A DNA stretch of 64,000 bases from Micromonospora sp. Llam0 (GTDB lineage Bacteria > Actinomycetota > Actinomycetes > Mycobacteriales > Micromonosporaceae), in contig NZ_RJJY01000002.1 in the NCBI RefSeq assembly GCF_003751085.1, positions 2,604,001 to 2,668,000 on the forward strand, read 5' to 3'. How positions within the stretch are numbered: the first letter of the stretch is position 1; each line of letters begins with the position of its first letter. This document shows positions 56,209 to 64,000 of this stretch, in pieces. The notes under the pieces are model-generated. The model worked only from the letters and a program-made list of their open reading frames with translations. It was not told where the DNA came from and searched no databases. A program made the position numbers and the translations under genes.

Positions 56209-57740
56209 ACGACTTTCCGTTCCTCTCGGTGCTGACCGTGGCGCCGCTGGTCGGCGCGCTCGTGGTGGCGCTCGTCCCGCGCCGCCAGGGGGAGCTGGCC
56301 AAGTGGCTGGCGCTCGGCTGGTCGGTGGCGGTGCTGGTGCTGTCACTGGTGATGTGGTTCGCCTTCACCGTCGGCGGTGACCGGTTCCAGTTCCGTGAGT
56401 CGTACCCGTGGATCCCCAACTGGGGGGTGAACTTCACCTTCGCCGCCGACGGCATCGCGTTGGTCATGCTGATGCTGATCGCGGTGCTGGTGCCGCTGGT
56501 GATCCTCGCCTCCTGGCACGACGCGGAGGCGTCGAAGCGGTCGGTGCCGGTCTACTTCGGTCTGCTGCTGCTGCTCGAAGGCACGATGATCGGCGTCTTC
56601 GCCGCCGCCGACATCTTCCTGTTCTACGTGTTCTTCGAGGTCATGCTGGTGCCGATGTACTTCCTGATCGGCAGCTACGGCGGCCACCAGCGGCAGTACG
56701 CGGCAGTGAAGTTCTTCCTCTACTCGCTGGTCGGCGGTCTGTTCATGCTGGCCGCGGTGATCGGGCTGTGGGTGGTCGGCGGGCAGACCTTCGACTGGCA
56801 GGCGCTCAGCGAGATCGACATGTCCACCGGCGTGGAGCGCTGGCTGTTCCTCGGCTTCTTCGTGGCGTTCGCGATCAAGGCGCCGTTCTTCCCGTTCCAC
56901 ACCTGGCTGCCCGACGCCGGTGGTGCCGCGCCCGCCGGATCGGCCGCGCTGCTGGTCGGCGTGATGGACAAGGTCGGTACGTTCGGCATCCTGCGCTACT
57001 GCCTGGGGCTGTTCCCGGAGGCGTCGCAGTGGTTCGCCCCGTGGGCGCTGGCCCTGGCCGTGATCGGCATCATCTACGCGGCCCTGCTGGCGGTCGGCCA
57101 GAACGACCTGAAGCGGCTGGTGTCGTACACCTCGATCTCGCACTTCGGCTTCATCGGCGTCGGCATCTTCGCGTTCACCACCCAGGCCGGCACCGGCGCG
57201 GTGCTCTACATGGTCAACCACGGGCTCGCCACCGGCCTGCTCTTCCTGGTCGTCGGGATGTTCGTGGCCCGGCGCGGCTCCGCGCTGATCAGCGACTTCG
57301 GCGGGGCCGGGAAGATGGTCCCGGTGCTCGCCGGGGTGTTCTTCTTCGCCGGCCTGGCGTCGCTGGCGCTGCCCGGCACCGCGCCGTTCATCTCCGAGTT
57401 CCTGGTGCTGATCGGCACCTTCTCGGTGAACAAACCGGTCGCGGTGATCGCCACCCTCGGCATCATTCTGGCCGCGGCGTACGTGCTGTGGATGGTGCAG
57501 CGCACCACCCAGGGCACGTTGAACCCGGCGCTGACCACGGTCGACGGCATGAAGCGCGACATCACCCTGCGGGAGAAGGTCGTGGTGGCCCCGCTGATCG
57601 CCCTGATCCTGCTGTTCGGCTTCTATCCGAAGCCGTTGACCGACGTCATCAACCCGGCCATCGAGGCGACGTTGTTCGATGACGTCGGCACGTCCGACCC
57701 CGCCCCGACCGAGGGCGTAATCCAGGAGGCGGCCCGGTGA
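56205..57740 (+). CDS. nuoM: NADH-quinone oxidoreductase subunit M
   Basis: A 511-residue antiporter-like proton pump subunit from GTG 56205 (frame open upstream but antisense-like inside nuoL). FYVFFEVMLVPMYFLIG holds the conserved Glu; KAPFFPFHTWLPDAGGAAPAGSAALLVGVMDKVG the Lys/His half-channel. Overlaps nuoL and nuoN by 4 bp. Confidence 0.97.
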   Translation: MNDFPFLSVLTVAPLVGALVVALVPRRQGELAKWLALGWSVAVLVLSLVMWFAFTVGGDRFQFRESYPWIPNWGVNFTFAADGIALVMLMLIAVLVPLVILASWHDAEASKRSVPVYFGLLLLLEGTMIGVFAAADIFLFYVFFEVMLVPMYFLIGSYGGHQRQYAAVKFFLYSLVGGLFMLAAVIGLWVVGGQTFDWQALSEIDMSTGVERWLFLGFFVAFAIKAPFFPFHTWLPDAGGAAPAGSAALLVGVMDKVGTFGILRYCLGLFPEASQWFAPWALALAVIGIIYAALLAVGQNDLKRLVSYTSISHFGFIGVGIFAFTTQAGTGAVLYMVNHGLATGLLFLVVGMFVARRGSALISDFGGAGKMVPVLAGVFFFAGLASLALPGTAPFISEFLVLIGTFSVNKPVAVIATLGIILAAAYVLWMVQRTTQGTLNPALTTVDGMKRDITLREKVVVAPLIALILLFGFYPKPLTDVINPAIEATLFDDVGTSDPAPTEGVIQEAAR

Positions 57741-59293
57741 GCGAGTTCTCATCCCCCGCGATCGACTACGCGGCGATCTCGCCGATGCTGATCCTGTTCG
57801 GCGCGGCGATGATCGGCGTCCTCGTCGAGGCGTTCGTGCCCCGCACACTGCGCAACCCGGTGCAGCTGGTGCTGGCCCTGGCCAGCATGGTCGGCGCGCT
57901 GGTCGCGGTGGTCCTGCAGGGCGGCACCCGGACGGTGACCGCCGGTGAGGCGATCGCCGTCGACGGCCCCACGCTGTTCCTGCAGGGCGCGATCCTGGTG
58001 CTCGGCGTGATGGCGATGTTGCTGATCGGTGAGCGGTCGTTGGAAACCGGTGGTGCCTTCGTCGCCCAGGCGGCGGTCGTGGTCAACTCGACCGAGGACC
58101 GCAAGCAGGCCGCCGGCCGGTCCGGTGCCACCGAGGTCTACCCGTTGGCGCTGTTCGCCCTCGCCGGCATGCTGCTGTTCGTCGCGGCCAACGACCTGCT
58201 GACCATGTTCATCGCCCTGGAGGCGTTCTCGCTGCCGCTGTACCTGCTCTGCGCGCTGGCCCGGCGGCGTCGGCTGCTCAGCCAGGAGGCGGCGCTCAAG
58301 TACTTCATGCTGGGCGCCTACTCCTCGGCGTTCTTCCTGTTCGGGCTGGCGCTGACCTACGGCTTCACCTCCGGGGTGGACAGCCCGACCGGGCCCGGGG
58401 TCGACTTCGCCACCATCCGGGCGGCGGTGGAGACCTCGCAGTCCAGCCCGGTGCTGCTGTTCGCCGGCATCGCGCTGATCTCGGTCGGCCTGCTGTTCAA
58501 GGCGACGGCCGCCCCGTTCCACGTCTGGGCCCCGGACGTGTACCAGGGGGCACCGACACCGGTGACCGGTTTCATGGCCGCCTGCACCAAGGTCGCCGCG
58601 TTCGGTGCGCTGCTGCGGGTGCTGCACGTGGCGTTCTACGGCGCGGCGTGGGACTTCACCCCGGTGCTCGGCACGGTCGCGATCCTGACCATGCTGGTCG
58701 GGGCGATCCTGGCGGTCACCCAGACCGACATCAAGCGGCTGCTGGCGTACTCGTCGGTGGCCAACGCCGGCTATCTGCTGGTCGGCGTGTTGTCGCTGTC
58801 CGCCGAGGGCCTGGCCAGCACGATGTTCTACCTGGTGGCGTACGGCTTCATCGTGCTCGCCGCGTTCGCGGTGGTCACCCTGGTCCGCGACGCCGACGGC
58901 GAGGCCACCCACCTGTCCCGCTGGGCGGGGTTGGGCCGGCGGTCCCCGCTGTTCGCCGGCATCTTCACCTTCATCCTGCTGGCGTTCGCCGGCATCCCGT
59001 TGACCAGCGGCTTCACCAGCAAGTTCGCGGTCTTCGGGGCGGCGGTCGGGGACGGCCAGATCTGGCTGGTGATCGCCGGTGTGGTGACCAGCATGATTCT
59101 CGCCTTCCCGTACCTGCGGGTGGTGGTGATGATGTGGCTGAGTGAGCCGAGCGACGCCACCCCGACGGTGGTCATCCCCGGTGCGCTGACCTCGGCGGCG
59201 CTGATGATCGGCGTACTGGCCACCCTGCTGCTCGGGGTGGCGCCGGGAGCGCTGCTCGATCTGACCAGCAACGCCGCCGAGTTTGTCCGATGA
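57737..59293 (+). CDS. nuoN: NADH-quinone oxidoreductase subunit N
   Basis: A 518-residue antiporter-like subunit, last gene of the operon. FIALEAFSLPLYLLCAL with the conserved Glu, KATAAPFHVWAPDVYQGAPTPVTGF and QTDIKRLLAYSSVANAGY are NuoN signatures. With it all 14 complex I genes are present in the standard A-N order. Confidence 0.97.
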   Translation: MSEFSSPAIDYAAISPMLILFGAAMIGVLVEAFVPRTLRNPVQLVLALASMVGALVAVVLQGGTRTVTAGEAIAVDGPTLFLQGAILVLGVMAMLLIGERSLETGGAFVAQAAVVVNSTEDRKQAAGRSGATEVYPLALFALAGMLLFVAANDLLTMFIALEAFSLPLYLLCALARRRRLLSQEAALKYFMLGAYSSAFFLFGLALTYGFTSGVDSPTGPGVDFATIRAAVETSQSSPVLLFAGIALISVGLLFKATAAPFHVWAPDVYQGAPTPVTGFMAACTKVAAFGALLRVLHVAFYGAAWDFTPVLGTVAILTMLVGAILAVTQTDIKRLLAYSSVANAGYLLVGVLSLSAEGLASTMFYLVAYGFIVLAAFAVVTLVRDADGEATHLSRWAGLGRRSPLFAGIFTFILLAFAGIPLTSGFTSKFAVFGAAVGDGQIWLVIAGVVTSMILAFPYLRVVVMMWLSEPSDATPTVVIPGALTSAALMIGVLATLLLGVAPGALLDLTSNAAEFVR

Positions 59294-59338
59294 ACCACCT
59301 CACCCGCCCCCAACCTGGGCCGCCACCGCCGCTGTGGC

Positions 59339-60397
59339 ATGGTTGGGGGTGTGGTGAGGACGGCTGACGGCAGCTCCTTCGCGTCCGGCGCGGGAGCGGT
59401 GACCTCGATCGGGATCGACATCGTCGACCCGCAGCTGCAGGCGTCCATCGCCGGGATCCTGGCCGACGTCGAGGCCGAGCTGCGCGACAGCGTGTTCAGC
59501 GCCGACCCGTTCGTCACCGAGGCGGCCCGCCACCTGGTCGAGGCCGGTGGCAAGCGGTTCCGCCCGTTGCTGGTGGCGCTCGGTGCGCACTTCGGCGACC
59601 CGGCGGCACCGCTGGTGGTGCCGGCGGCGGTGGTGATGGAGCTGACCCATCTGGCGACGTTGTACCACGACGACGTGATGGACGAGGCGCTGGTGCGTCG
59701 TGGCGCACCGAGCGCCAACTCGCGGTGGACCAACTCGGTGGCGATCCTGGTCGGGGACTACCTGTTCGCGCGGGCCGCCGACCTCGCCGCGGATCTCGGC
59801 ATCGAGGCGGTACGGCTGCAGGCCCGCACGTTCGCCCGGCTGGTGCACGGCCAGATCGCCGAGACGGTCGGCCCGCGTGACGGGGAGCAGTCGGTCAACC
59901 ACTATCTGAAGGTGATCGGGGACAAGACCGGGTCGCTGATCGCGACCTCCGCGCGGTTCGGCGGGATGTTCGGCGGCGCGGCCCCGGAGCACGTCGAGGC
60001 CCTTGCCGGGTACGGCGAGATCATCGGGGTGGCGTTCCAGCTCTCCGACGACCTGCTCGACATCGCCTCGGACTCCGCCCAGTCGGGCAAGACACCCGGT
60101 ACCGACCTGCGGGAGGGGGTGCACACGCTTCCGGTGCTCTACGCGCTCGGCTCGGATGACGGTGACGCCGCCTCCCGGCGACTGCGGGAGATCCTGGCCG
60201 CCGGCCCGGTCACCGACGACGATCTGCACGCCGAGGCGCTCGCCCTGCTGCGCGAGTCGCCGGCGCTGAAGCGGGCCCGGGAGACGGTGCGCGGCTACGC
60301 CGAGGACGCCCGGTCCCGGCTCGCGCCGCTGCCGCCCGGCCCGGCCCGGCAGGCGATGCAGTCGCTGTGCGATTTCATCGCCGACCGGACGAACTAG
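59339..60397 (+). CDS. Polyprenyl diphosphate synthase (probable menaquinone side-chain synthase)
   Basis: A 352-residue trans-prenyltransferase. GGKRFRPLLVAL, the first Asp-rich motif HDDVMDEA, and the second QLSDDLLDIASDS are intact, so it is catalytic. The length and motif type fit long-chain (octa/nona-prenyl) synthases. Location right after the nuo operon and near mqnC/menG suggests that it makes the menaquinone tail. ATG 59339 is used; GTG codons 12-15 bases downstream are alternatives. 45 bp separate it from nuoN. Confidence 0.9.
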   Translation: MVGGVVRTADGSSFASGAGAVTSIGIDIVDPQLQASIAGILADVEAELRDSVFSADPFVTEAARHLVEAGGKRFRPLLVALGAHFGDPAAPLVVPAAVVMELTHLATLYHDDVMDEALVRRGAPSANSRWTNSVAILVGDYLFARAADLAADLGIEAVRLQARTFARLVHGQIAETVGPRDGEQSVNHYLKVIGDKTGSLIATSARFGGMFGGAAPEHVEALAGYGEIIGVAFQLSDDLLDIASDSAQSGKTPGTDLREGVHTLPVLYALGSDDGDAASRRLREILAAGPVTDDDLHAEALALLRESPALKRARETVRGYAEDARSRLAPLPPGPARQAMQSLCDFIADRTN

Positions 60398-60640
60398 CCG
60401 GGTCCTGGTTCTCGGTCCCGGTCCCGGTCCGGTCGCACGGGCGGATTTCCGCCGGTTGGCGGGGGTACGGGAGCGACGAACGGCACCTCCATTTGCGATG
60501 ATGTTGCGTTAGCCAATAGCATGAACCGTACGTGTCGGGCGCCACACCGATAGTCGCCACCTGGTGCCCCTGATTCGAAAGGGCATTCCACAGGCGGCTG
60601 TCTTTTCATATGGTGTAAGTCCCCGGCGGCGGAGGTGGTT

Positions 60641-61435
60641 GTGCGCGACCCCTTGGCGGAACCTTCGGACCTCATCCGGAGCGTTTCACGGGCACTGCGT
60701 GTGCTCGAAGCGGTCGGACGTGCTCCGCGCGGACTGACCGTCAAACAGATTGCCCGGCGCTGCGAGCTGACCGTGGCGACCACGTACCACCTGGTGCGCA
60801 CCCTGGCGTACGAGGGCTACGTGATCCGTCGCGAGGACGGCACCTACATCGTCGGCCTCGAGGTGGCCGACCGCTACCGCGAACTGGTCGCCGCGTTCCG
60901 CGGCCCGCCAGCGGTCGGTGAGGCGCTGCGCCGCGCAGCGGTGGAGACCGGCTACAGCCACTACCTCGGCCGCTTCGTCGGTGCCCAGGTGGCGGTGACC
61001 GCATCGGCTGACGGGCTGCGCTCGCCGTACCTTGAGGACCTGGTGCCCGGGTTCGACGAGGGGGCGCACGCCACCGCGCTGGGCAAGGCGCTGCTCGCCA
61101 CCCTCACCCCCGACCAGCGGTTCCGCTACCTCAAAGAGTTCGGCATGCGGCCGTTCACCTCGGCCACGATCACCACCATCGAGGGCTTCGAAGCCGATCT
61201 CGCGGTCGGCGACCGGCGCGGCATGCACCTGGAGATCGGGCAGTACCGGCAGGGCCTCGCCTGCGCCGCGGTGATGGTCAACGCGGACAAGGACGTCGAG
61301 CGGCGGGTGGCGATCGCCTGCGCGTTGCCGGCGGCCGAGATGATGACCTCGGCCCGGGTGGTCCGTGCGAAACTGCTCACCGCCGCCCGGGCGGTCGCCG
61401 AGGCGATGACCGGCCCCGAGCATCCGGGCTGCTGA
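60641..61435 (+). CDS. IclR-family transcriptional regulator
   Basis: A 264-residue protein from GTG 60641, with GGAGG five bases upstream. The N-terminal winged HTH (SVSRALRVLEAVGRAPRGLTVKQIA; TVATTYHLVRTLAYEGYV) is followed by the IclR effector domain (HATALGKALLATL, with a late conserved CAAVMVNAD). The upstream 240 bp are relatively AT-rich and should hold its promoter. No catabolic genes adjoin it, so its target is unknown; the paa operon is 25 kb away. Confidence 0.9.
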   Translation: MRDPLAEPSDLIRSVSRALRVLEAVGRAPRGLTVKQIARRCELTVATTYHLVRTLAYEGYVIRREDGTYIVGLEVADRYRELVAAFRGPPAVGEALRRAAVETGYSHYLGRFVGAQVAVTASADGLRSPYLEDLVPGFDEGAHATALGKALLATLTPDQRFRYLKEFGMRPFTSATITTIEGFEADLAVGDRRGMHLEIGQYRQGLACAAVMVNADKDVERRVAIACALPAAEMMTSARVVRAKLLTAARAVAEAMTGPEHPGC

Positions 61436-61506
61436 ACAGTTTCTCCAGGACCTTGAACCGCCTGGCCGACGGCTACGTGTCATGAGGCGGAAGGGAAGGG
61501 CGCCTC

Positions 61507-62022
61507 TTGACCGACCAGGATTCACAACTGATGCGCGCGTTGCACGAAGAGCACGGTGACGCGCTCTTCGCCCATGCGCTGCGGCTGGCCGGTGGCGACC
61601 GGCAGCGGGCCGAGGACCTGGTCCAGGAGACGCTGCTGCGGGCCTGGCGACATCCCGAGTCGCTGGACCCGGAGCGGGGATCCGTACGGGCCTGGCTGTT
61701 CACCACGGCTCGGAACCTCGCGATTGACGCCTGGCGTCGACGCAGTGTCCGGGTCGGCGAGGTGGTCACCGACGAACTGCCGGAACCACCACCAGCGGTG
61801 GACGAGGCGGACCGTGCCGTGGAGGCGTGGACCGTCGCCGAAGCCCTCGGCCGGCTCTCCCAACCGCACCGGGAAGTGCTGATCGAGTGCTTCTACCGGG
61901 GGCGTTCGGTATCGGAGGCGGCGGCCAGGCTCGGTGTTCCGCCGGGTACCGTGAAGTCACGGACACATTACGCACTGCGCTCGTTGCGGCTGGTGCTGGA
62001 GGAGATGGGGGTGACCCAGTGA
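61507..62022 (+). CDS. ECF RNA polymerase sigma factor
   Basis: A 171-residue sigma-70 family protein. Region 2 is LMRALHEEHGDALFAHALRL, then AEDLVQETLLRAWRHP; region 4 is LSQPHREVLIECFYRGRSVSEAAARLGVPPGTVKSR. The start is TTG 61507 behind GGGAAGGG, with ATG 61531 as an alternative. It overlaps the anti-sigma gene by 4 bp. The pattern resembles the SigK/SigL-type ECF group with zinc-binding anti-sigma partners. Confidence 0.93.
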   Translation: MTDQDSQLMRALHEEHGDALFAHALRLAGGDRQRAEDLVQETLLRAWRHPESLDPERGSVRAWLFTTARNLAIDAWRRRSVRVGEVVTDELPEPPPAVDEADRAVEAWTVAEALGRLSQPHREVLIECFYRGRSVSEAAARLGVPPGTVKSRTHYALRSLRLVLEEMGVTQ

Positions 62023-62708
62023 GGTGTGACTACGCGCACGACGACGGCGCGTACGTCCTGGGTGCCCTGTCACCCGCCGAGCGAGCGGCGTACGAGCATC
62101 ACCTCGCCGGCTGCCCGAGCTGCCGGCAGGCGGTCGCCGACATCGCGGTGCTGCCCGGTCTGCTCGGCCGGCTGGATCCAGCCGGCTTCGAGCAGATCAG
62201 CGACCCGCCGTCGACCGAGCCCCGGTTGGCCACCCTGGTCGACGCGGCGGGCCGGGCCCGCCGCCGGGGCCGGCGGATGCGCCGCTGGCAGACCGCCGGG
62301 GCGGCGCTGGCCGCCGCCGGTCTCGCGATCGTGGTCGGCTTCGGGGTCGGCTGGGTGGGTGCCGGCGGTACGCCGGATACCGCGCCCGGTTCCCAGCTCG
62401 TCGCGATGCAGCCGGTGGCTTCGCAGTTGCCGATCCACGCCGAGGTGGGTCTGCAGGCGGCGGCCAACGGCACCGAGGTCACCATGCGCTGCTGGTGGGA
62501 GCCGACCAACCCGGACGGCCGACCGATGGATTTCGAACTGGTCGCCTACGACCGGGACGGGGCCAAGCAGCAGGTCGGCTCGTGGGCGGTCAGCCCCGGA
62601 GCCGAGATCGTCTTCACCGGGGCTACCCGGTTCGAGCACGACCAGTTGGAACGGCTCGAACTGGTCCGTGCCGACGGCGCGGCGATCCTGGCGTACCAGG
62701 TTGGCTGA
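62019..62708 (+). CDS. Zinc-finger membrane anti-sigma factor
   Basis: A 229-residue protein from GTG 62019. The ZAS/zf-HC2 motif H-x3-C-x2-C is in EHHLAGCPSCRQAV. A single membrane helix (AAGLAIVVGFGVGWVG, about residue 110) separates this cytoplasmic anti-sigma domain from an external beta domain (LVAMQPVAS... to the end). It should sequester the co-encoded sigma factor and respond to an envelope signal. The stop region is duplicated downstream. Confidence 0.9.
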   Translation: MRCDYAHDDGAYVLGALSPAERAAYEHHLAGCPSCRQAVADIAVLPGLLGRLDPAGFEQISDPPSTEPRLATLVDAAGRARRRGRRMRRWQTAGAALAAAGLAIVVGFGVGWVGAGGTPDTAPGSQLVAMQPVASQLPIHAEVGLQAAANGTEVTMRCWWEPTNPDGRPMDFELVAYDRDGAKQQVGSWAVSPGAEIVFTGATRFEHDQLERLELVRADGAAILAYQVG

Positions 62709-62770
62709 CCCGGTCGGTTGACTGGGTCGGTTGACTGGGCGGCGTACCTGGTCGGCTGACTGGGTGGCGT
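62690..62770 (+). repeat. Imperfect repeats of the anti-sigma gene end, including its stop
   Basis: The gene terminus GGCGTACCAGGTTGGCTGAC (62690-62709) recurs as GGCGTACCTGGTCGGCTGAC at 62741-62760, with two shorter copies of GGTCGGTTGACTGG between them. Each copy carries a TGA in the same relative place. Confidence 0.8.
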
Positions 62771-62779
62771 CCCACGGCG

Positions 62780-62844
62780 GCCGATCTGGCTGGCCGATCT
62801 GGCTGGCCGATCTGGCTGGCCGACCTGGCTGGCCGACCTGGCTG
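62780..62844. repeat. 13-bp tandem repeat, five copies
   Basis: Five units of GCCGATCTGGCTG (three exact, then two with a T-to-C change), lying between the convergent anti-sigma and holin-like genes. Its right end is five bases from the stop of the minus-strand gene. It does not repeat that stop codon. Confidence 0.95.
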
Positions 62845-62849
62845 GCCGG

Positions 62850-63236
62850 TCAGTCCCGGTCCAGCACCAGACCCAGCAGCCAGGTGACCACCCCGACCAG
62901 CAGCGCCCCGAGCACGGCGGCCGGCCAGAAACCGTCTACCTGGAACGGCAGGTCGAGCTGGCCGGCGATGAATCCGGTCAACAGGAACAGCAGTCCGTTG
63001 ACGACCACCGCGATCAGCCCGAGGGTCAGCAGGTACAGGCCACACCCGACGGTCTTGATGATCGGCTGCAGCACCGCGTTCACCACGCCGAAGATGACCG
63101 ACACGAACAGCAGCGTGACGACCGCCTCGCCGATCGCGTCGGTCTGCAACGTGATGCCCGGAATGATCAGGGTGGCCAGCCAGAACGCCAACGCCGTACT
63201 ACCCAGGCGGATGAGGAGGCTTTTCAGGAAACCCAT
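62850..63236 (-). CDS. Phage-holin-family-IV-like (DUF360) membrane protein
   Basis: A 128-residue protein from ATG 63236 with four membrane helices: LIRLGSTALAFWLATLIIPGI, VTLLFVSVIFGVVNAVLQPI, LYLLTLGLIAVVVNGLLFLLTG and AAVLGALLVGVVTWLLGLV. The pattern matches the phage_holin_4_2/YvlD family, common in actinomycetes and not evidence for a prophage. The role is unknown, perhaps envelope stress, which would suit the neighbouring ECF sigma system. Confidence 0.88.
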   Translation of the reverse strand: MGFLKSLLIRLGSTALAFWLATLIIPGITLQTDAIGEAVVTLLFVSVIFGVVNAVLQPIIKTVGCGLYLLTLGLIAVVVNGLLFLLTGFIAGQLDLPFQVDGFWPAAVLGALLVGVVTWLLGLVLDRD

Positions 63237-63383
63237 CCGGGAATCCTGCCATGCCGGTCGTCGCCGTCGCGCCCGGCATCGCCGTCCAGCGATACCATCG
63301 TGTGTCACCCTCTCTCATGGTCGAACCGCCCGTGACGCCATGTCGTGCACCGGTTGCGGCCCGTCGCTCCCGGAGGTGCACGG

Positions 63384-64000
63384 TTGACGTCCCGGCAGCA
63401 CCAGTTGCAGTCCCACCGGTACGCAGCGCGACGGTTGGTCGAAGCGTTGGTGTCCAGGCAGGCCGATCCGGCACGACCAGCCCGCCGGACCGCCCCGGCG
63501 ACGCTGGCCGGGGTGCTGGTCGCCGTGCTCGGATTCGGTGGTGCCGCGGCGTACGGCGCGGTGACCGGATCCGTGGCCACCGACTGGCGGGACAGCCGGG
63601 TGGTGATCGTCGAACGGGAGTCCGGGGCCCGGTACGTCTACCGCGCCGGCCGGCTGCACCCGGTGCGGAACTACAGTTCGGCGTTGCTGATCGCGGGTAC
63701 GGCTCCACCGCGTACCGTGCTGGTGCGGCAGGCCGCGCTACGCGGCGTCGAGCGAGGTTCTCCGCTGGGTATCCCCGACGCGCCGGACTCGCTGCCCCGC
63801 CCCGAGGACCTGACCGGTCCGGAGTGGACGGTTTGCTCCAGCGTCGCCGACCAGGGTGAGTCAGCCGCGCCCAGCATGTCGGTGCTGCTCGGCGTGGGTA
63901 GCTCCGGCGGTCGGCCGCTCGGCGACGACGCGCTGCTCACCCGGCTACCGGACGGTGCCGTACAGCTGATCTGGCGGGGTCGCCGGCACGCCGTGACCGA
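63384..64000 (+). CDS. eccB: Type VII secretion (ESX) protein EccB, N-terminal part
   Basis: About 205 residues are visible before the window ends. TTG start with GGAGGTG five bases upstream. MTSRQHQLQSHRYAARRLVEALV is the EccB N-terminus, followed by one membrane helix (LAGVLVAVLGFGGAAAYGAV) and the extracellular repeat domain (VIVERESGARYVYRAGRLHPVRNYSSA). EccB is a core membrane component of the ESX translocon. More ESX genes are expected beyond the right edge. Confidence 0.93.
   Translation, partial: MTSRQHQLQSHRYAARRLVEALVSRQADPARPARRTAPATLAGVLVAVLGFGGAAAYGAVTGSVATDWRDSRVVIVERESGARYVYRAGRLHPVRNYSSALLIAGTAPPRTVLVRQAALRGVERGSPLGIPDAPDSLPRPEDLTGPEWTVCSSVADQGESAAPSMSVLLGVGSSGGRPLGDDALLTRLPDGAVQLIWRGRRHAVT

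Noticed and set aside
62850..63236. Prophage remnant because of the holin-family membrane protein
   Set aside because: The YvlD/phage_holin_4_2-like family is a normal chromosomal family in actinomycetes; no endolysin, capsid or integrase is nearby.

Overview
The window is GC-rich, densely coding actinobacterial chromosome with many GTG/TTG starts and 4-bp start/stop overlaps. A menaquinone-dependent 14-gene complex I operon, futalosine-pathway menaquinone genes, WhiJ-like XRE/DUF397 regulators, a GPP34 protein and an ESX (type VII) gene at the right edge point to a filamentous actinomycete, most likely a Micromonosporaceae member. The family assignment is inferred from gene content. No rRNA, tRNA, CRISPR array or intact insertion sequence was seen.

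Layout. 1-5.7 kb (minus): a tightly coupled five-gene block with a DNA methyltransferase, an AAA ATPase, a TOPRIM-like/DUF4276-like protein, a type I RM specificity subunit and the start of a NERD protein. Its order matches mad2-mad6 of the methylation-associated defence system (MADS); it runs off the left edge. 5.8-12.3 kb: accessory regulators and small genes (DUF397/XRE pair, three small hypotheticals including a DivIVA-type protein, GPP34, a LysR/SDR pair with matched palindromes, a small secreted protein, a MazF-type toxin-antitoxin module) plus a 110-bp duplicated gene fragment. 12.3-17.1 kb: CtpF-like P-type ATPase with a universal stress protein remnant, a membrane protein/GntR(YtrA) pair with a large symmetric operator, DUF2809, and a decayed aminoglycoside-phosphotransferase-like gene. 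17.4-31.8 kb: secreted M14 carboxypeptidase, cobalamin riboswitch with btuFCD-type ABC importer, VOC protein, a degenerate hemerythrin/alpha-beta-hydrolase fusion, DUF1648 protein, HelD, mqnA, and two tandem class-A-beta-lactamase-like proteins. 32.2-36.1 kb: paaABCDE phenylacetyl-CoA epoxidase. 36.2-39.2 kb: broken P-loop kinase gene, DUF559 protein and a polytopic glycosyltransferase-like protein. 39.3-60.4 kb: respiratory block (mqnC, menG, geranylgeranyl-reductase family protein, nuoA-N, polyprenyl diphosphate synthase). 60.6-64 kb: IclR regulator, ECF sigma/anti-sigma pair, holin-like membrane protein and the start of eccB.

Functional picture. mqnA, mqnC, menG, the prenyl synthase and the GGR-type reductase would make and tailor the menaquinone reduced by NuoA-N. 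An IdeR/DtxR-like iron box lies just upstream of the GGR gene and the nuo operon, suggesting iron control of this Fe-S-rich block. The B12 riboswitch ties the btu genes to cobalamin supply. A recurrent oddity is that short tandem duplications sit exactly on gene 3' ends, often repeating the stop codon itself (16.8, 26.3, 29.7, 33.3, 36.1, 40.5 and 62.7 kb).
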